Below, one piece after another: positions 10,002 through 18,636 of a stretch of 64,000 nt of DNA. The translations under genes were made by a program, and so were the position numbers. Position 1 is the stretch's first letter; each line of letters opens with the position of its first letter. Under the pieces are notes generated by a model. That model made no database searches. It was not told the DNA's origin and saw nothing but the letters and a program-made list of their open reading frames with translations. Source of the stretch: Rhodococcus sp040643435 (GTDB taxonomy: Bacteria > Actinomycetota > Actinomycetes > Mycobacteriales > Mycobacteriaceae); NCBI RefSeq assembly GCF_040643435.1, contig NZ_JBEYUH010000007.1, positions 1 to 64,000 of the forward strand. Reading direction: 5' to 3'.

Positions 10002-11066
10002 GTGGCGACTGTGGCCGTCGTGGGTGGCGGAGTGATCGGACTGTCGATCGCCTGGCGCGCAGCACGAGCAGGGCACATTGTGACCGTCCACGACCCGAAT
10101 CCGGGTGGTGGAGCCTCGTGGGTGGCCGGCGGAATGCTGGCACCGTTGTCCGAGGGCTGGCCAGGTGAGGATCACGTCCTGTCGCTGGGTGCGGCCTCGC
10201 TCGACCGCTGGCCCGGTTTCGCGGATGCGCTGCGCGCGGAAACCGAGGTGGACGTGTTCACCGCCGAGGCGTCCCTGACCCTCGCGCTCGACGCGGCGGA
10301 CGCCGCCGACCTGCGGACCGTGGCCGAATGGGTCCAGGCGAGGGGGCACGAGATGCGGTTGCTCTCGCGTTCCGAGATCCGTGAACTCGAACCTTCTCTC
10401 GGGCCGCGTGTCCGCCTGGGATTGCTCGCCCCCACCGAAATGTCGGTGGACAACCGGGCGCTCGTCGACGCACTACGCGTAGCGGCCACCGAATCCGGTG
10501 TGCGTTTCTCGGATGCCGTGGTGCACGATCTCGCCGACCTTCGCGACGACCAGTTGGTGCTCGCGGCCGGTGCGGCGTCGGCGCGATTGTGGCCCGGACT
10601 TCCGGTGCGACCGGTCAAAGGGGAGATCCTGCGTCTGCGGGTGCGGCCGGGCGCGACTCCGCCGCCGCAGCGGACGGTGCGTGCGAGCGTGCACGGGCGA
10701 CCCGCCTATCTGGTTCCCCGCCACGACGGTCTCGTGGTCGGTGCGACGCAGTACGAGGCATCCGACACGCAGGTCACGGTGGCGGGAGTGCGCGATCTGA
10801 TATCCGATGCCGAGACGGTCTTCCCGGCGCTCGGTGAGTACGAACTGTTCGATGCGAGTGCGGGACTGCGCCCGATGACCCCGGACAACCTGCCGCTCAT
10901 CGGCCGGCTCTCCGATCGCGTGATCGCCGCGACCGGGCACGGTCGCAACGGGGTGCTGCTGACCCCGCTCACCGTCGACGCGGTGCTCGCCGAACTCGGC
11001 GGGCAGTCGCTCTCCGACGCGAAGCACGCCTGTCCCCGACGAATTACGGAAGCGAGTGTGGGATGA
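10002..11066 (+). CDS. thiO: glycine oxidase ThiO
   Basis: A 354-residue FAD enzyme that oxidises glycine to dehydroglycine (iminoacetate), a precursor of the thiazole ring. The N-terminal dinucleotide-binding motif VVGGGVIGLSIAW, the DAO-family GASWVAGGMLAP and the C-terminal GLRPMTPDNLPLIG and ATGHGRNGVLLTP are present. The GTG start lies just after the TPP riboswitch with GAGGGGG upstream. It overlaps thiS by 4 bases (ATGA). It is the first gene of the thiazole-synthesis operon. Confidence 0.94.
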   Translation: MATVAVVGGGVIGLSIAWRAARAGHIVTVHDPNPGGGASWVAGGMLAPLSEGWPGEDHVLSLGAASLDRWPGFADALRAETEVDVFTAEASLTLALDAADAADLRTVAEWVQARGHEMRLLSRSEIRELEPSLGPRVRLGLLAPTEMSVDNRALVDALRVAATESGVRFSDAVVHDLADLRDDQLVLAAGAASARLWPGLPVRPVKGEILRLRVRPGATPPPQRTVRASVHGRPAYLVPRHDGLVVGATQYEASDTQVTVAGVRDLISDAETVFPALGEYELFDASAGLRPMTPDNLPLIGRLSDRVIAATGHGRNGVLLTPLTVDAVLAELGGQSLSDAKHACPRRITEASVG

Positions 11067-11278
11067 CGAACGAGGTGTCCGTGGGTATCACCGTCAACGG
11101 TGAGGACAAGTACTACGACACGGCGCCGACCGTGTCGCAGTTGCTGAACGAACTCGGTCTGCCCGAGAAGGGGATCGCGGTCGCCGTCGACGGCGTCGTG
11201 TTCCCGCGTGGACGCTGGTCGGAACCGGTCGGCCGTGGTGCGACCATCGAGATTCTCACGGCGGTGCAGGGTGGCTGA
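11063..11278 (+). CDS. thiS: sulfur carrier protein ThiS
   Basis: A 71-residue ubiquitin-fold protein ending in Gly-Gly, the site that is adenylated and converted to thiocarboxylate as sulfur donor for the thiazole ring. The start overlaps the thiO stop by 4 bases, and its own stop is overlapped by the thiG start by 8 bases. The length is normal. Confidence 0.95.
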   Translation: MTNEVSVGITVNGEDKYYDTAPTVSQLLNELGLPEKGIAVAVDGVVFPRGRWSEPVGRGATIEILTAVQGG

Positions 11279-12056
11279 GACGTACGATTCCGGCGCCGAT
11301 CTGCCGAAGCTGACCATCGGCGGCCGCACCTTCGGGTCGCGGCTGATCACCGGTACGGGCGGCGCGGCGAACCTGGCCGTGCTCGAGGAAGCACTCGTCG
11401 CGTCGGGCACCGAGCTCACCACCGTCGCGATGCGCCGCGTCGACGCGGCGTCCGGGACCGGTGTCCTCGACCTGCTGCGCCGCCTCGGAATCGAGCCGCT
11501 ACCGAACACCGCCGGTTGCCGCGGCGCGAAGGAAGCGGTGCTGACCGCGCAACTCGGCCGGGAGGCGCTCGAAACCGACTGGGTGAAACTCGAGGTCATC
11601 GCCGACGAGCGCACCCTGCTTCCCGACGCCATCGAACTCGTTTCCGCAGCAGAGCAACTCGTCGACGACGGATTCGTCGTCCTGCCCTACACCACCGACG
11701 ATCCGGTTCTCGCACGACGGCTCGAGGATGTCGGCTGCGCCGCAGTGATGCCCCTCGGTTCGCCTATCGGCACCGGCCTCGGTATCTCGAACCCGCATCA
11801 CATCGAGATGATCGTCGAAGCGGCGGGCGTACCGGTGATCCTCGACGCCGGGATCGGCACTGCGTCCGATGCCGCACTCGCGATGGAGCTCGGATGCGAC
11901 GCAGTCCTGCTCGCCACCGCCGTCACCCGCGCGAAGGATCCTGCGCTGATGGCCTCGGCGATGCGGCACGCCGTCGACGCAGGTTTCCGTGCGCGGCATG
12001 CCGGACGGATCCCGAAGCGCTTCTGGGCGCAGGCATCATCGCCTCTGGAGCCGTGA
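11271..12056 (+). CDS. thiG: thiazole synthase
   Basis: This 261-residue TIM-barrel enzyme makes the thiazole phosphate from deoxyxylulose phosphate, dehydroglycine and ThiS thiocarboxylate. The Schiff-base lysine lies in DWVKLEVI. RLITGTGG, RRLGIEPLPNTAGC, PYTTDDPVLA and LDAGIGTASDAALAMELG are typical. GTG 11271 inside the thiS end is the start; upstream in-frame codons lie within thiS. It is the last gene of the riboswitch operon. thiC is not in this window. Confidence 0.95.
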   Translation: MAETYDSGADLPKLTIGGRTFGSRLITGTGGAANLAVLEEALVASGTELTTVAMRRVDAASGTGVLDLLRRLGIEPLPNTAGCRGAKEAVLTAQLGREALETDWVKLEVIADERTLLPDAIELVSAAEQLVDDGFVVLPYTTDDPVLARRLEDVGCAAVMPLGSPIGTGLGISNPHHIEMIVEAAGVPVILDAGIGTASDAALAMELGCDAVLLATAVTRAKDPALMASAMRHAVDAGFRARHAGRIPKRFWAQASSPLEP

Positions 12057-12193
12057 CGGGCCGGGTCCGGCTCGCCGAGCGGACCGGCCGTCCGAGCATT
12101 CCGGTCACGACGGCAGTGTTCGTCCTCCGACGGCGCTGCGTCACACGGTGTGTCGGACGGTAGGCGCGGGATCGGCTCCTGCCCGGCCGCACG

Positions 12194-12199
12194 TAGGGT
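12194..12199 (+). promoter_or_regulatory. -10 box for leaderless ABC ATPase transcript
   Basis: TAGGGT is followed by 7 bases and then ATG 12207, with no Shine-Dalgarno site between. The arrangement is the same as at pta. Confidence 0.6.
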
Positions 12200-12206
12200 A
12201 GGGCGC

Positions 12207-13136
12207 ATGATCGAAGTGACCGGCTTGACCAAGACCTTCGGGTCCACGACCGCGGTCGACGACCTGACGTTCACGGTTCGCCCCGGCATCGTCACCGGCT
12301 TCCTCGGCCCCAACGGGGCAGGGAAGTCCACCACGATGCGCATGATCCTGGGGCTGGACCGGCCGACCTCGGGAACCGCATTGATCGAAGGCAAGCCGTA
12401 TCGCCAACTGACGCGGCCGCTCACGACGGTCGGGGCCCTGCTCGACGCGAAATGGGTGCATCCCAATCGGTCCGCGCGCTCCCATCTCGCATGGTTGGCG
12501 GCGTCGAACGGCCTGCCTTCCTCGCGGGTGGACGAGGTCCTGCGGCAGGTGGGCCTGACGGAGGTCGCAGGTAAGCGCGCGGGCGGCTTCTCCCTCGGTA
12601 TGTCGCAGCGGCTCGGTCTCGCCGCAGCACTGCTCGGGAACCCGCGAGTGCTGCTGTTCGACGAACCTGTCAACGGTCTCGACCCCGAGGGCATCATGTG
12701 GATCCGGCGCTTCATGCAGGCGCTGGCCGCTGAAGGCCGCACGGTGCTCGTGTCCAGCCACCTGCTGTCGGAGATGGCGCAGACCGCCGACCATCTGGTC
12801 GTCATCGGTCGCGGACGGCTCATCGCGGATACCTCGGTGAAGGAGTTCGTCGACCGGGCAGCGGACTCGTTCGTCGTGGTGCGCAGTCCCCAACTCGAGC
12901 AACTGCGTACGGCTCTCACCGAAGGCGGGTACAGCGTCCGGGAGGACGACGGTGCCCTGCACGTCGCGGGAGCCCGGGCGGCGGAGATCGGGGAGCTCGC
13001 TGCGGCACGGTCGATCGTGCTGCACGAACTCACCGGCCGTGACGCCTCGCTCGAGGAAGCGTTCATGAAACTCACCGGTGGCGAGGTCGAGTACCACGGC
13101 TCCGGAGCCGACGACGTCATGAAGGGTGGGCTGTGA
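12207..13136 (+). CDS. ABC transporter ATP-binding protein
   Basis: A 309-residue ATPase of the ABC-2/bacitracin-exporter type. Walker A is GPNGAGKST (about residues 37-45), the signature region reads SLGMSQRLGL (a variant of LSGGQ) and Walker B is VLLFDEPVNGLDP. A C-terminal extension follows the SSHLLSEM His-loop region, as in exporters that pair with a separate membrane protein. It overlaps the permease gene by 4 bases. The substrate cannot be inferred. Confidence 0.88.
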   Translation: MIEVTGLTKTFGSTTAVDDLTFTVRPGIVTGFLGPNGAGKSTTMRMILGLDRPTSGTALIEGKPYRQLTRPLTTVGALLDAKWVHPNRSARSHLAWLAASNGLPSSRVDEVLRQVGLTEVAGKRAGGFSLGMSQRLGLAAALLGNPRVLLFDEPVNGLDPEGIMWIRRFMQALAAEGRTVLVSSHLLSEMAQTADHLVVIGRGRLIADTSVKEFVDRAADSFVVVRSPQLEQLRTALTEGGYSVREDDGALHVAGARAAEIGELAAARSIVLHELTGRDASLEEAFMKLTGGEVEYHGSGADDVMKGGL

Positions 13137-13915
13137 TGAGCACGGCGCTCGATACGCTGCGGGCCGAACGGATCAAGCTCACGACGGTGCAGTCACCGCT
13201 GTGGTGCACCGTCGTGATCGTGGCCCTGGGGCTGGGGCTGGCCGCGATTCTCGGATCGGTCTCACGCGCCTCGGTGGGATTGGACGACGACATGGGACGC
13301 TTCTATCCCACCGTGGATGCCGCAGTCAGCGGCGTCACCGGTTTCGGCGTGCTGGTCCTCATGATCCTCGCCGCCCTGTCGGTCACGAGCGAGTACCGCT
13401 TCGGGGTCATCCGCACGACCTTCCAGGCCACTCCGAACCGTCCTCTGCTGCTGACGATGAAAGCCCTGCTCATCGGCGTTTTCGGAGCCGTGCTGACGCT
13501 TGTGGTCTCGCTCGGAGCCTTCTATCTCGCGAAGACGTTGGCCGGACCGGATGCCGGTCGGGAGCTCGTGCTCAGCGGGGACACGGCCTGGCGTGCGGTC
13601 TACGGCACGTCGATCTACGCGCTGCTGTGTGTCTTCCTCGCGATCGGTGTCGGCACACTGCTGCGGCAGTCCGCGGGCACGATTGCCCTGCTCATGCTGT
13701 GGCCGCTGCTCCTCGAGTCGTTGTTCGCGCTGTTCGGCTCGGTGGGGCGCGAGATTCAGCCGTTCCTGCCGTTCGCGAACGCGAACAACTTCCTCGGTAT
13801 GAGTCAGGGAATCGAATTCCACTGGGGTCCTTGGGGATCGATCGTGTACTTCGCTGCCTTCTCGCTTCTGGTGTTCGCTGTTTCGCTCGTGGTGGTCGAC
13901 CGCCGCGACGCGTGA
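13133..13915 (+). CDS. ABC-2 type transporter permease
   Basis: A 260-residue membrane protein with about six hydrophobic segments and the cytoplasmic start LRAERIKLTTVQSPLW, typical of ABC-2 permeases whose first helix follows an amphipathic stretch. The segment SVTSEYRFGVIRTTFQATPNR between helices 2 and 3 is the usual coupling loop. ATGA overlap with the ATPase indicates one exporter complex. A strong terminator follows. Confidence 0.85.
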   Translation: MMSTALDTLRAERIKLTTVQSPLWCTVVIVALGLGLAAILGSVSRASVGLDDDMGRFYPTVDAAVSGVTGFGVLVLMILAALSVTSEYRFGVIRTTFQATPNRPLLLTMKALLIGVFGAVLTLVVSLGAFYLAKTLAGPDAGRELVLSGDTAWRAVYGTSIYALLCVFLAIGVGTLLRQSAGTIALLMLWPLLLESLFALFGSVGREIQPFLPFANANNFLGMSQGIEFHWGPWGSIVYFAAFSLLVFAVSLVVVDRRDA

Positions 13916-13929
13916 GCTCCGCACCGCCC

Positions 13930-13973
13930 GCACTGCGCCGCCCGGATTGCCGGTGCGGCGCAGTGCTTTTTTT
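13930..13973 (+). terminator. rho-independent terminator of the ABC operon
   Basis: A perfect 12-bp stem (GCACTGCGCCGC / GCGGCGCAGTGC) with a 13-base loop is followed by seven T. It is the most canonical terminator in the window. It ends 1 base before the lpqL -10 box. Confidence 0.95.
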
Positions 13974-13974
13974 G

Positions 13975-13980
13975 TACTCT
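13975..13980 (+). promoter_or_regulatory. -10 box for leaderless lpqL transcript
   Basis: TACTCT followed by 6 bases and ATG 13987. It lies at the end of the T tract of the preceding terminator, so termination and re-initiation are separated by a few bases. Confidence 0.55.
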
Positions 13981-13986
13981 CGAACG

Positions 13987-15459
13987 ATGGCACGGGTGGA
14001 GGCGAAGTACGGCATGCGGGGAGCGACTCTGATCGCCGCCGGGGTGCTCCTGCTCTCGGGATGTTCCGAAGGGGTGGCGCAACCCCCATCGCTGGATCCG
14101 TCCGCGCTGGCCGACTCCGTGCAGATCGATGCCGTCACGGGGCACCTCGCGGAACTCGAACGGATCGCCGGCGAGAACGGTGGCAACCGCGCGCTCGGTA
14201 CCTCGGGTTACGACGCGAGCGTCGACTACATCGCCGGCGCCCTCCGGGGTGCCGGATTCGATGTGCAGACACCGGACTTCGACGCCACGCTGTTCGAGGT
14301 CGAGAACGAGCAGCTCACCGTCGACGGCGAGCCGATGGAGGTTCGTGCACTCGGCATGTCGCCGTCGACCGGGCCGGGCGGACTCACCGCGCGCGTCGTG
14401 CGGATCGCTCCCGACGAGACCCCTGGTTGTGAGCCGACGGATTACGACTCCGTCGACGCCGCCGGTGCCGTGGTCGTCGTCGATCGTGGAGTGTGCACCT
14501 TCGCCGTCAAGGAACAGGTTGCCGCCGACCGGGGAGCGGCCGGGTTGCTCGTCGCCAACAACGAGGACGGGCCGCTCGCCGCCGCCGGACTCGGTGCCGA
14601 TGCACGGCCCCGGATCCCGGTGGGCGGCGTCGCCGGGACGGACGCGGATCGCCTTGCCGCCGCGTCCACCGTCACGATGACACTCGAGACCCGCACCGAG
14701 GAACAGCGTTCGCGCAATGTGATCGCCCAGACCCGTACCGGTTCGACCGACGACGTGGTCGTCGTCGGCGCGCACCTCGACAGCGTCCCCGAGGGGCCGG
14801 GCATCAACGACAACGGAACCGGGGTGGCCGCCGTCCTCGAGACCGCGCTGCAACTCGGCAGCGCACCGGGTGCGACGAACGCCGTGCGGTTCGCGTTCTG
14901 GGGCGCCGAGGAGGTCGGGCTGGTCGGGTCGAGCAGGTACGTCGAGTCGCTGTCCGACGACGAACGCCTCGACATCGCCCTCTACCTGAACTTCGACATG
15001 CTCGGCTCACCCAACGCCGGCTATCTGGTGTTCGACGGCGACGACTCCGATGCGGTCGGCGAAGGACCCGGTCCGGAAGGCTCGGCAGGCATCGAACGGA
15101 CCTTCGCGCGGTTCTTCGGCGACCGTGGGATCGACGTCGACGGCACGGATTTCGACGGGCGCTCCGATTACGGCCCGTTCGTCGCCTTCGGTATCCCCGC
15201 AGGCGGGGTCTTCACCGGTGCCGAGGACGTCAAGACGGCCGAGCAGGCCGCCGAGTGGGGCGGCACCGCCGACGAACCCTTCGATCCGAACTACCACACT
15301 CCCGAGGACACTCTGGCCGATATCGATCGCGACGCGCTCGCGGCGGCGGCCTCCTCCGTCGCCTACGGCACGGGGGTCTACGCGCTGTCGGTCGTGGGAC
15401 CCGATGGGGTTCCGACCGGCGAACAACGGGCGCAGGCGCGGGCCGAGTTCACCGAATGA
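13987..15459 (+). CDS. lpqL: lipoprotein aminopeptidase, M28 family with PA domain (LpqL-like)
   Basis: This 490-residue secreted lipoprotein has a lipobox at Cys26 (LLSGC). It contains a protease-associated insert (about residues 115-230) and an M28 zinc peptidase domain. Probable metal and catalytic residues appear in GAHLDSVPEGPGINDNGTG, WGAEEVG, YLNFDMLGSPN and NYHTPEDT. It would remove N-terminal residues from peptides outside the membrane. Position after thiG matches lpqL (Rv0418) in M. tuberculosis. An in-frame ATG nine codons later is an alternative start but lacks the spaced -10 box. Confidence 0.88.
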   Translation: MARVEAKYGMRGATLIAAGVLLLSGCSEGVAQPPSLDPSALADSVQIDAVTGHLAELERIAGENGGNRALGTSGYDASVDYIAGALRGAGFDVQTPDFDATLFEVENEQLTVDGEPMEVRALGMSPSTGPGGLTARVVRIAPDETPGCEPTDYDSVDAAGAVVVVDRGVCTFAVKEQVAADRGAAGLLVANNEDGPLAAAGLGADARPRIPVGGVAGTDADRLAAASTVTMTLETRTEEQRSRNVIAQTRTGSTDDVVVVGAHLDSVPEGPGINDNGTGVAAVLETALQLGSAPGATNAVRFAFWGAEEVGLVGSSRYVESLSDDERLDIALYLNFDMLGSPNAGYLVFDGDDSDAVGEGPGPEGSAGIERTFARFFGDRGIDVDGTDFDGRSDYGPFVAFGIPAGGVFTGAEDVKTAEQAAEWGGTADEPFDPNYHTPEDTLADIDRDALAAAASSVAYGTGVYALSVVGPDGVPTGEQRAQARAEFTE

Positions 15460-15471
15460 GCGGACTCGGGC

Positions 15472-16317
15472 TCACCTCTCGTGCAGGCGCCACAGCGGAT
15501 TCACAGGACCGTGGCCGTGGCCGAGATCGTACGACCACTCGAGGCACTTGGTGATCCATTCCTTCGCGAACTCCACGGCCTCGGGCACCGACCTGCCGTT
15601 TGCGAGGGCCGAGGTGATGGCGGCCGCGAGTGTGTCGCCACCGCCGTGATCGTTGCCGGTTTCGATCCGCGGGGTGCTGAACTCGAGAAAGCGGTCGCCG
15701 TCGAAGAGCAGATCGGTGCTCGTCTCCGAACTACGTAGATGTCCGCCCTTGACGATCACCCACTGAGCGCCGAGGGCATGGAGAGCTTCGGCGGCGCGAC
15801 GGGCCGAGGCGTCGTCGACGACCTCGATGCTCGTGATCAGCCGTACCTCATCGAGGTTGGGTGTGACCACGGTGGCAAGGGGGACGAGGACACCCCGGAT
15901 CGCATCGAGCGCGTCGGAGTGCACCAGCGGGTCGCCGTGCATCGACGCGCACACCGGGTCGACGACGAGCGGTACCTGCCGGTCGCGGCCGATGCCCACC
16001 TCACAACACACCTCGGCGACGGCCTCGATGATCTGGGTGGAGGCGAGCATGCCCGTCTTCGCCGCCGAGACACCGATGTCCTCGACCACACACCGCACCT
16101 GATCGGCCACAGTTGCTGCAGGGATCTCGTGGAACCCTCGAACTCCTACGGAGTTCTGGACGGTCACGGCCGCCACCGCGACGCATGCGTGCACACCGCA
16201 CATCGCCATCGTGCGCGAGTCGGCCTGGATGCCGGCTCCACCGCCGGAGTCGGTGCCGGCGATGGTGAGTGCTCGAACCGGGGTCTCGCCTCGGGGCGAC
16301 AAGGGCAGAAGTTCCAC
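15472..16317 (-). CDS. thiD: hydroxymethylpyrimidine / phosphomethylpyrimidine kinase
   Basis: A 281-residue ribokinase-fold enzyme that phosphorylates HMP and then HMP-phosphate for thiamine synthesis. IAGTDSGGGAGIQADSRTM near the N-terminus, MLASTQIIEAVAEV, VVDPVCASMHGD and the anion-hole segment GNDHGGGDTLAAAI are diagnostic. The GTG start 16317 lies 6 bases after a minus-strand TAGGGT, so the mRNA is probably leaderless. It is separate from the riboswitch operon. It converges with lpqL, 12 bases apart. Confidence 0.93.
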   Translation of the reverse strand: MELLPLSPRGETPVRALTIAGTDSGGGAGIQADSRTMAMCGVHACVAVAAVTVQNSVGVRGFHEIPAATVADQVRCVVEDIGVSAAKTGMLASTQIIEAVAEVCCEVGIGRDRQVPLVVDPVCASMHGDPLVHSDALDAIRGVLVPLATVVTPNLDEVRLITSIEVVDDASARRAAEALHALGAQWVIVKGGHLRSSETSTDLLFDGDRFLEFSTPRIETGNDHGGGDTLAAAITSALANGRSVPEAVEFAKEWITKCLEWSYDLGHGHGPVNPLWRLHER

Positions 16318-16323
16318 GCAGAC

Positions 16324-16329
16324 ACCCTA
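16324..16329 (-). promoter_or_regulatory. -10 box for leaderless thiD transcript
   Basis: TAGGGT on the minus strand, 6 bases before the GTG start of thiD. No Shine-Dalgarno site lies between. Confidence 0.55.
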
Positions 16330-16423
16330 CCGAGAGGGTGCTCGATCACCGCGCGGCCTGCGCCACGACAACCATCGATCCCGACATGCGACAACGTTGA
16401 CGGCAGTCCGTGCATGTGTGTTC

Positions 16424-16429
16424 TATAGT
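16424..16429 (+). promoter_or_regulatory. -10 box upstream of small GNAT gene
   Basis: TATAGT is a near-perfect -10 hexamer; transcription would start near 16436. A TTGACG at 16397-16402 is 21 bases upstream, longer than the usual 17, so the -35 assignment is doubtful. Confidence 0.5.
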
Positions 16430-16474
16430 GGCACAGGTCACAGTTCGATTACGGCATCACCCTTGGAGGCGCTC

Positions 16475-16828
16475 ATGAACACGAGTTCGCCGGACCTCGA
16501 AGTGTCGGACAACTCCGACCAGAACCGGTTCGAGTTGCGCCTCAACGGAGATCTCGTAGGAATCCTCGGCTACTACGACTTCGAGCGCGTCACCGCTCCC
16601 AACCCGCCGGTCGTCGACTTCATGCACACCGTGATCGTCGAGGACTTCGGCCACCGTGGCCTCGCGGCCGTCCTCGTGGGCGGTTCTCTCGATCTTGCGC
16701 GCCGGCGGGGCTGGCGGGTGCGACCGGTGTGTACCTATGTGCAGCGGTATCTCGCCTCGCACGAGAACTACCGCGACATCGTCGTTCGGCTCGAGCCGCA
16801 GCGCCCGGTGCCGGCCCGTAAGGGCTGA
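16475..16828 (+). CDS. small GNAT-like N-acetyltransferase (YidJ/YjdJ type)
   Basis: A 117-residue protein with the compact GNAT-like fold: LNGDLVGILGYYDF strands, VDFMHTVIVEDFGHRGLAAVLV (acetyl-CoA loop) and VRPVCTYVQRYLASHENY. This is the one-domain YjdJ-like family, whose substrates are mostly unknown. TTGGAGG precedes ATG 16475. It converges with xthA, 10 bases apart. Confidence 0.75.
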   Translation: MNTSSPDLEVSDNSDQNRFELRLNGDLVGILGYYDFERVTAPNPPVVDFMHTVIVEDFGHRGLAAVLVGGSLDLARRRGWRVRPVCTYVQRYLASHENYRDIVVRLEPQRPVPARKG

Positions 16829-16838
16829 ACCGTCCGCT

Positions 16839-17642
16839 CTAGACGTCGAGGTCGACGATCACCGGCGCATGATCGCTCGCGCCCTTGCCCTTACGCTCGT
16901 TGCGGTCGATCTCCGCGCCGGTCACCCGCGCCGCGAAAGCCGGTGACCCGAGGACGAAATCGATCCTCATGCCCTGCTTCTTGGGGAACCGCAGCTGGGT
17001 GTAGTCCCAGTAGGTGTACACCCCGGGGCCGGGGGCGTGCGGACGCACCACATCGGTGAAGCCGACTTCCGTGAATGCGTGGAAGGCGTCACGCTCGGGC
17101 TGTGAGGTGTGCGTCTTGCCCTCGAAGAAGGCCGGATCCCACACGTCGTCGTCGGTGGGGGCGACGTTCCAGTCGCCGACCAGTGCGATGGGCTGCTCGG
17201 GCGCCGCGGTGGCCCAGGCGTGCGCGTCGGCGCGCAGCTTGGCAAGCCAATCGAGCTTGTAGGTGTAGTGCGGGTCGTTCAGCTCGCGGCCGTTGGGGAC
17301 GTACAGACTCCACACGCGCACGCCGGCGCACGTCGCGCCGATCGCTCGTGCCTCGAGCGCCGGGTCGGCCTCCGGATCCTTCGAGAATCCGGGCTGGTCC
17401 TCGAATCCGATCTGCACCTCGTCGAGGCCGACACGCGACGCGATGGCCACACCGTTCCACTGACTCAGCCCGACGTGAGCCACCTGATATCCGAGTTCTT
17501 CGAAACGCGCGTACGGGAATTGCTCGTCCTTGCACTTGGTTTCCTGCATCGCGAGCACATCCGTACCGGTTCGCTGCAGCCAGTCGAGGATGCGGTCGGT
17601 ACGGGCACGGACGGAGTTCACATTCCAGGTAGCAAGACGCAC
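16839..17642 (-). CDS. xthA: exodeoxyribonuclease III
   Basis: A 267-residue endonuclease/exonuclease/phosphatase-fold enzyme that cleaves DNA at abasic sites and removes 3' blocks. MRLATWNVNSVRAR, QETKCKDEQFP (metal Glu), YVPNGRELND, VGDWNVAPTDDDV and the catalytic SDHAPV near the C-terminus are all present. The start is GTG 17642, 6 bases after a minus-strand TACAGT. It follows def and a GNAT gene on the same strand, so it may have both its own leaderless promoter and read-through. Confidence 0.95.
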   Translation of the reverse strand: MRLATWNVNSVRARTDRILDWLQRTGTDVLAMQETKCKDEQFPYARFEELGYQVAHVGLSQWNGVAIASRVGLDEVQIGFEDQPGFSKDPEADPALEARAIGATCAGVRVWSLYVPNGRELNDPHYTYKLDWLAKLRADAHAWATAAPEQPIALVGDWNVAPTDDDVWDPAFFEGKTHTSQPERDAFHAFTEVGFTDVVRPHAPGPGVYTYWDYTQLRFPKKQGMRIDFVLGSPAFAARVTGAEIDRNERKGKGASDHAPVIVDLDV

Positions 17643-17648
17643 ACGCCC

Positions 17649-17654
17649 ACTGTA
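17649..17654 (-). promoter_or_regulatory. -10 box for leaderless xthA transcript
   Basis: TACAGT on the minus strand, 6 bases before the xthA GTG start, lying just after the GNAT stop codon (17661). It would let xthA be expressed independently of def. Confidence 0.5.
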
Positions 17655-17660
17655 GGCGAC

Positions 17661-18626
17661 CTAGCCGACCGGTTCGGAGGCGTACCGGTAGCGGTGGTGG
17701 TCGACGAAGCCCAGTTCGCGGTACATCGCCCGGGCCGCCAGGTTGTCCTCGGTGACCTGCAGGTAGGCATGGGTGGCAGCCTGATCGCGGGCCCACTTCA
17801 GCAGCGCGCCGCACAGGAGCGTGCCGAGTCCGCGGCGACGGTGTCCGGAAGCGACCTCCACGGCCGACAGTCCCACCCATCGACGGCCGTCGGGCGCGTC
17901 GGTCACCGCTGCCCGGCCGATCGCGAGCGGTGGCTGCCCGGCGGCCCCGATACGTCCGAAGCCGAGAATTCCCCCGGCCACGGCGCCGAGTACCTCGGGT
18001 GCGACCGCAGGGGTGTCGCCACCCCGGTACACCGACATCCACTCGGCGTCCGGCTGCGCGGTGACGGTGACCGGCGTCGGTTCCGGCGGCAGCGGTACGT
18101 TCGCGAGGTCCGCTCCCATGACGAGCACCGGATCGGAGGTCGGCCAGCCGTCCGGTATCCGGGCGAGACGGTCGGGCACGAGCAGCCGCAAGGGCAGCCC
18201 GCGCGCTGCGAACCAGTCGCGTAGCCGGGCACGGACGGCCGGATCGGCCGGATCGGCCACCGTCCCGCGTTCACCCAGCGGTGTCGCCGAGTTGGCGCGT
18301 CCGGTGAAGCCGTGCCCTGCCCGCACGAGCCAGCCGTCCACCCAGTCACGTTCCAGCCCGGGCCACCCCGCCGCGGCCGCATGCTCGAGCGCACGGATCT
18401 CGGAAACACGGATGGGGCGTGCCGCGATCTCCTTGAGCGCGACGACCGAGGCGGGCGAGACCTGGACGACCCGTCCGTCGGCGGTGCGCACCGCGATCAC
18501 CGGTTCGAGGGAGACGAGTTCGCCGATGACGTCGGTCATCGGATGGCTGTACCCGACGGGAAGCCGGTAACGCAGCACCACTCGGGTGCCGAGAGGTACG
18601 GGCGCGGCCGATCGGTCGGTCGTCAT
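17661..18626 (-). CDS. GNAT family N-acetyltransferase (Rv0428c-like)
   Basis: A 321-residue protein whose C-terminal half is a GNAT domain: VGLSAVEVASGHRRRGLGTLLC (acetyl-CoA pyrophosphate loop) and YLQVTEDNLAARAMYRELGF. The N-terminal half has an SH3-like start and an unassigned middle domain. Rv0428c in M. tuberculosis occupies the same place between xthA and def. It begins 10 bases after the def stop, so the two are co-transcribed. The substrate is unknown. Confidence 0.85.
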   Translation of the reverse strand: MTTDRSAAPVPLGTRVVLRYRLPVGYSHPMTDVIGELVSLEPVIAVRTADGRVVQVSPASVVALKEIAARPIRVSEIRALEHAAAAGWPGLERDWVDGWLVRAGHGFTGRANSATPLGERGTVADPADPAVRARLRDWFAARGLPLRLLVPDRLARIPDGWPTSDPVLVMGADLANVPLPPEPTPVTVTAQPDAEWMSVYRGGDTPAVAPEVLGAVAGGILGFGRIGAAGQPPLAIGRAAVTDAPDGRRWVGLSAVEVASGHRRRGLGTLLCGALLKWARDQAATHAYLQVTEDNLAARAMYRELGFVDHHRYRYASEPVG

Positions 18627-18636
18627 CGGTGATCCG

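Noticed and set aside
16397..16429. Full sigma70 promoter TTGACG-TATAGT before the small GNAT gene
   Set aside because: The spacer is 21 bases; only the -10 box is kept as supported.
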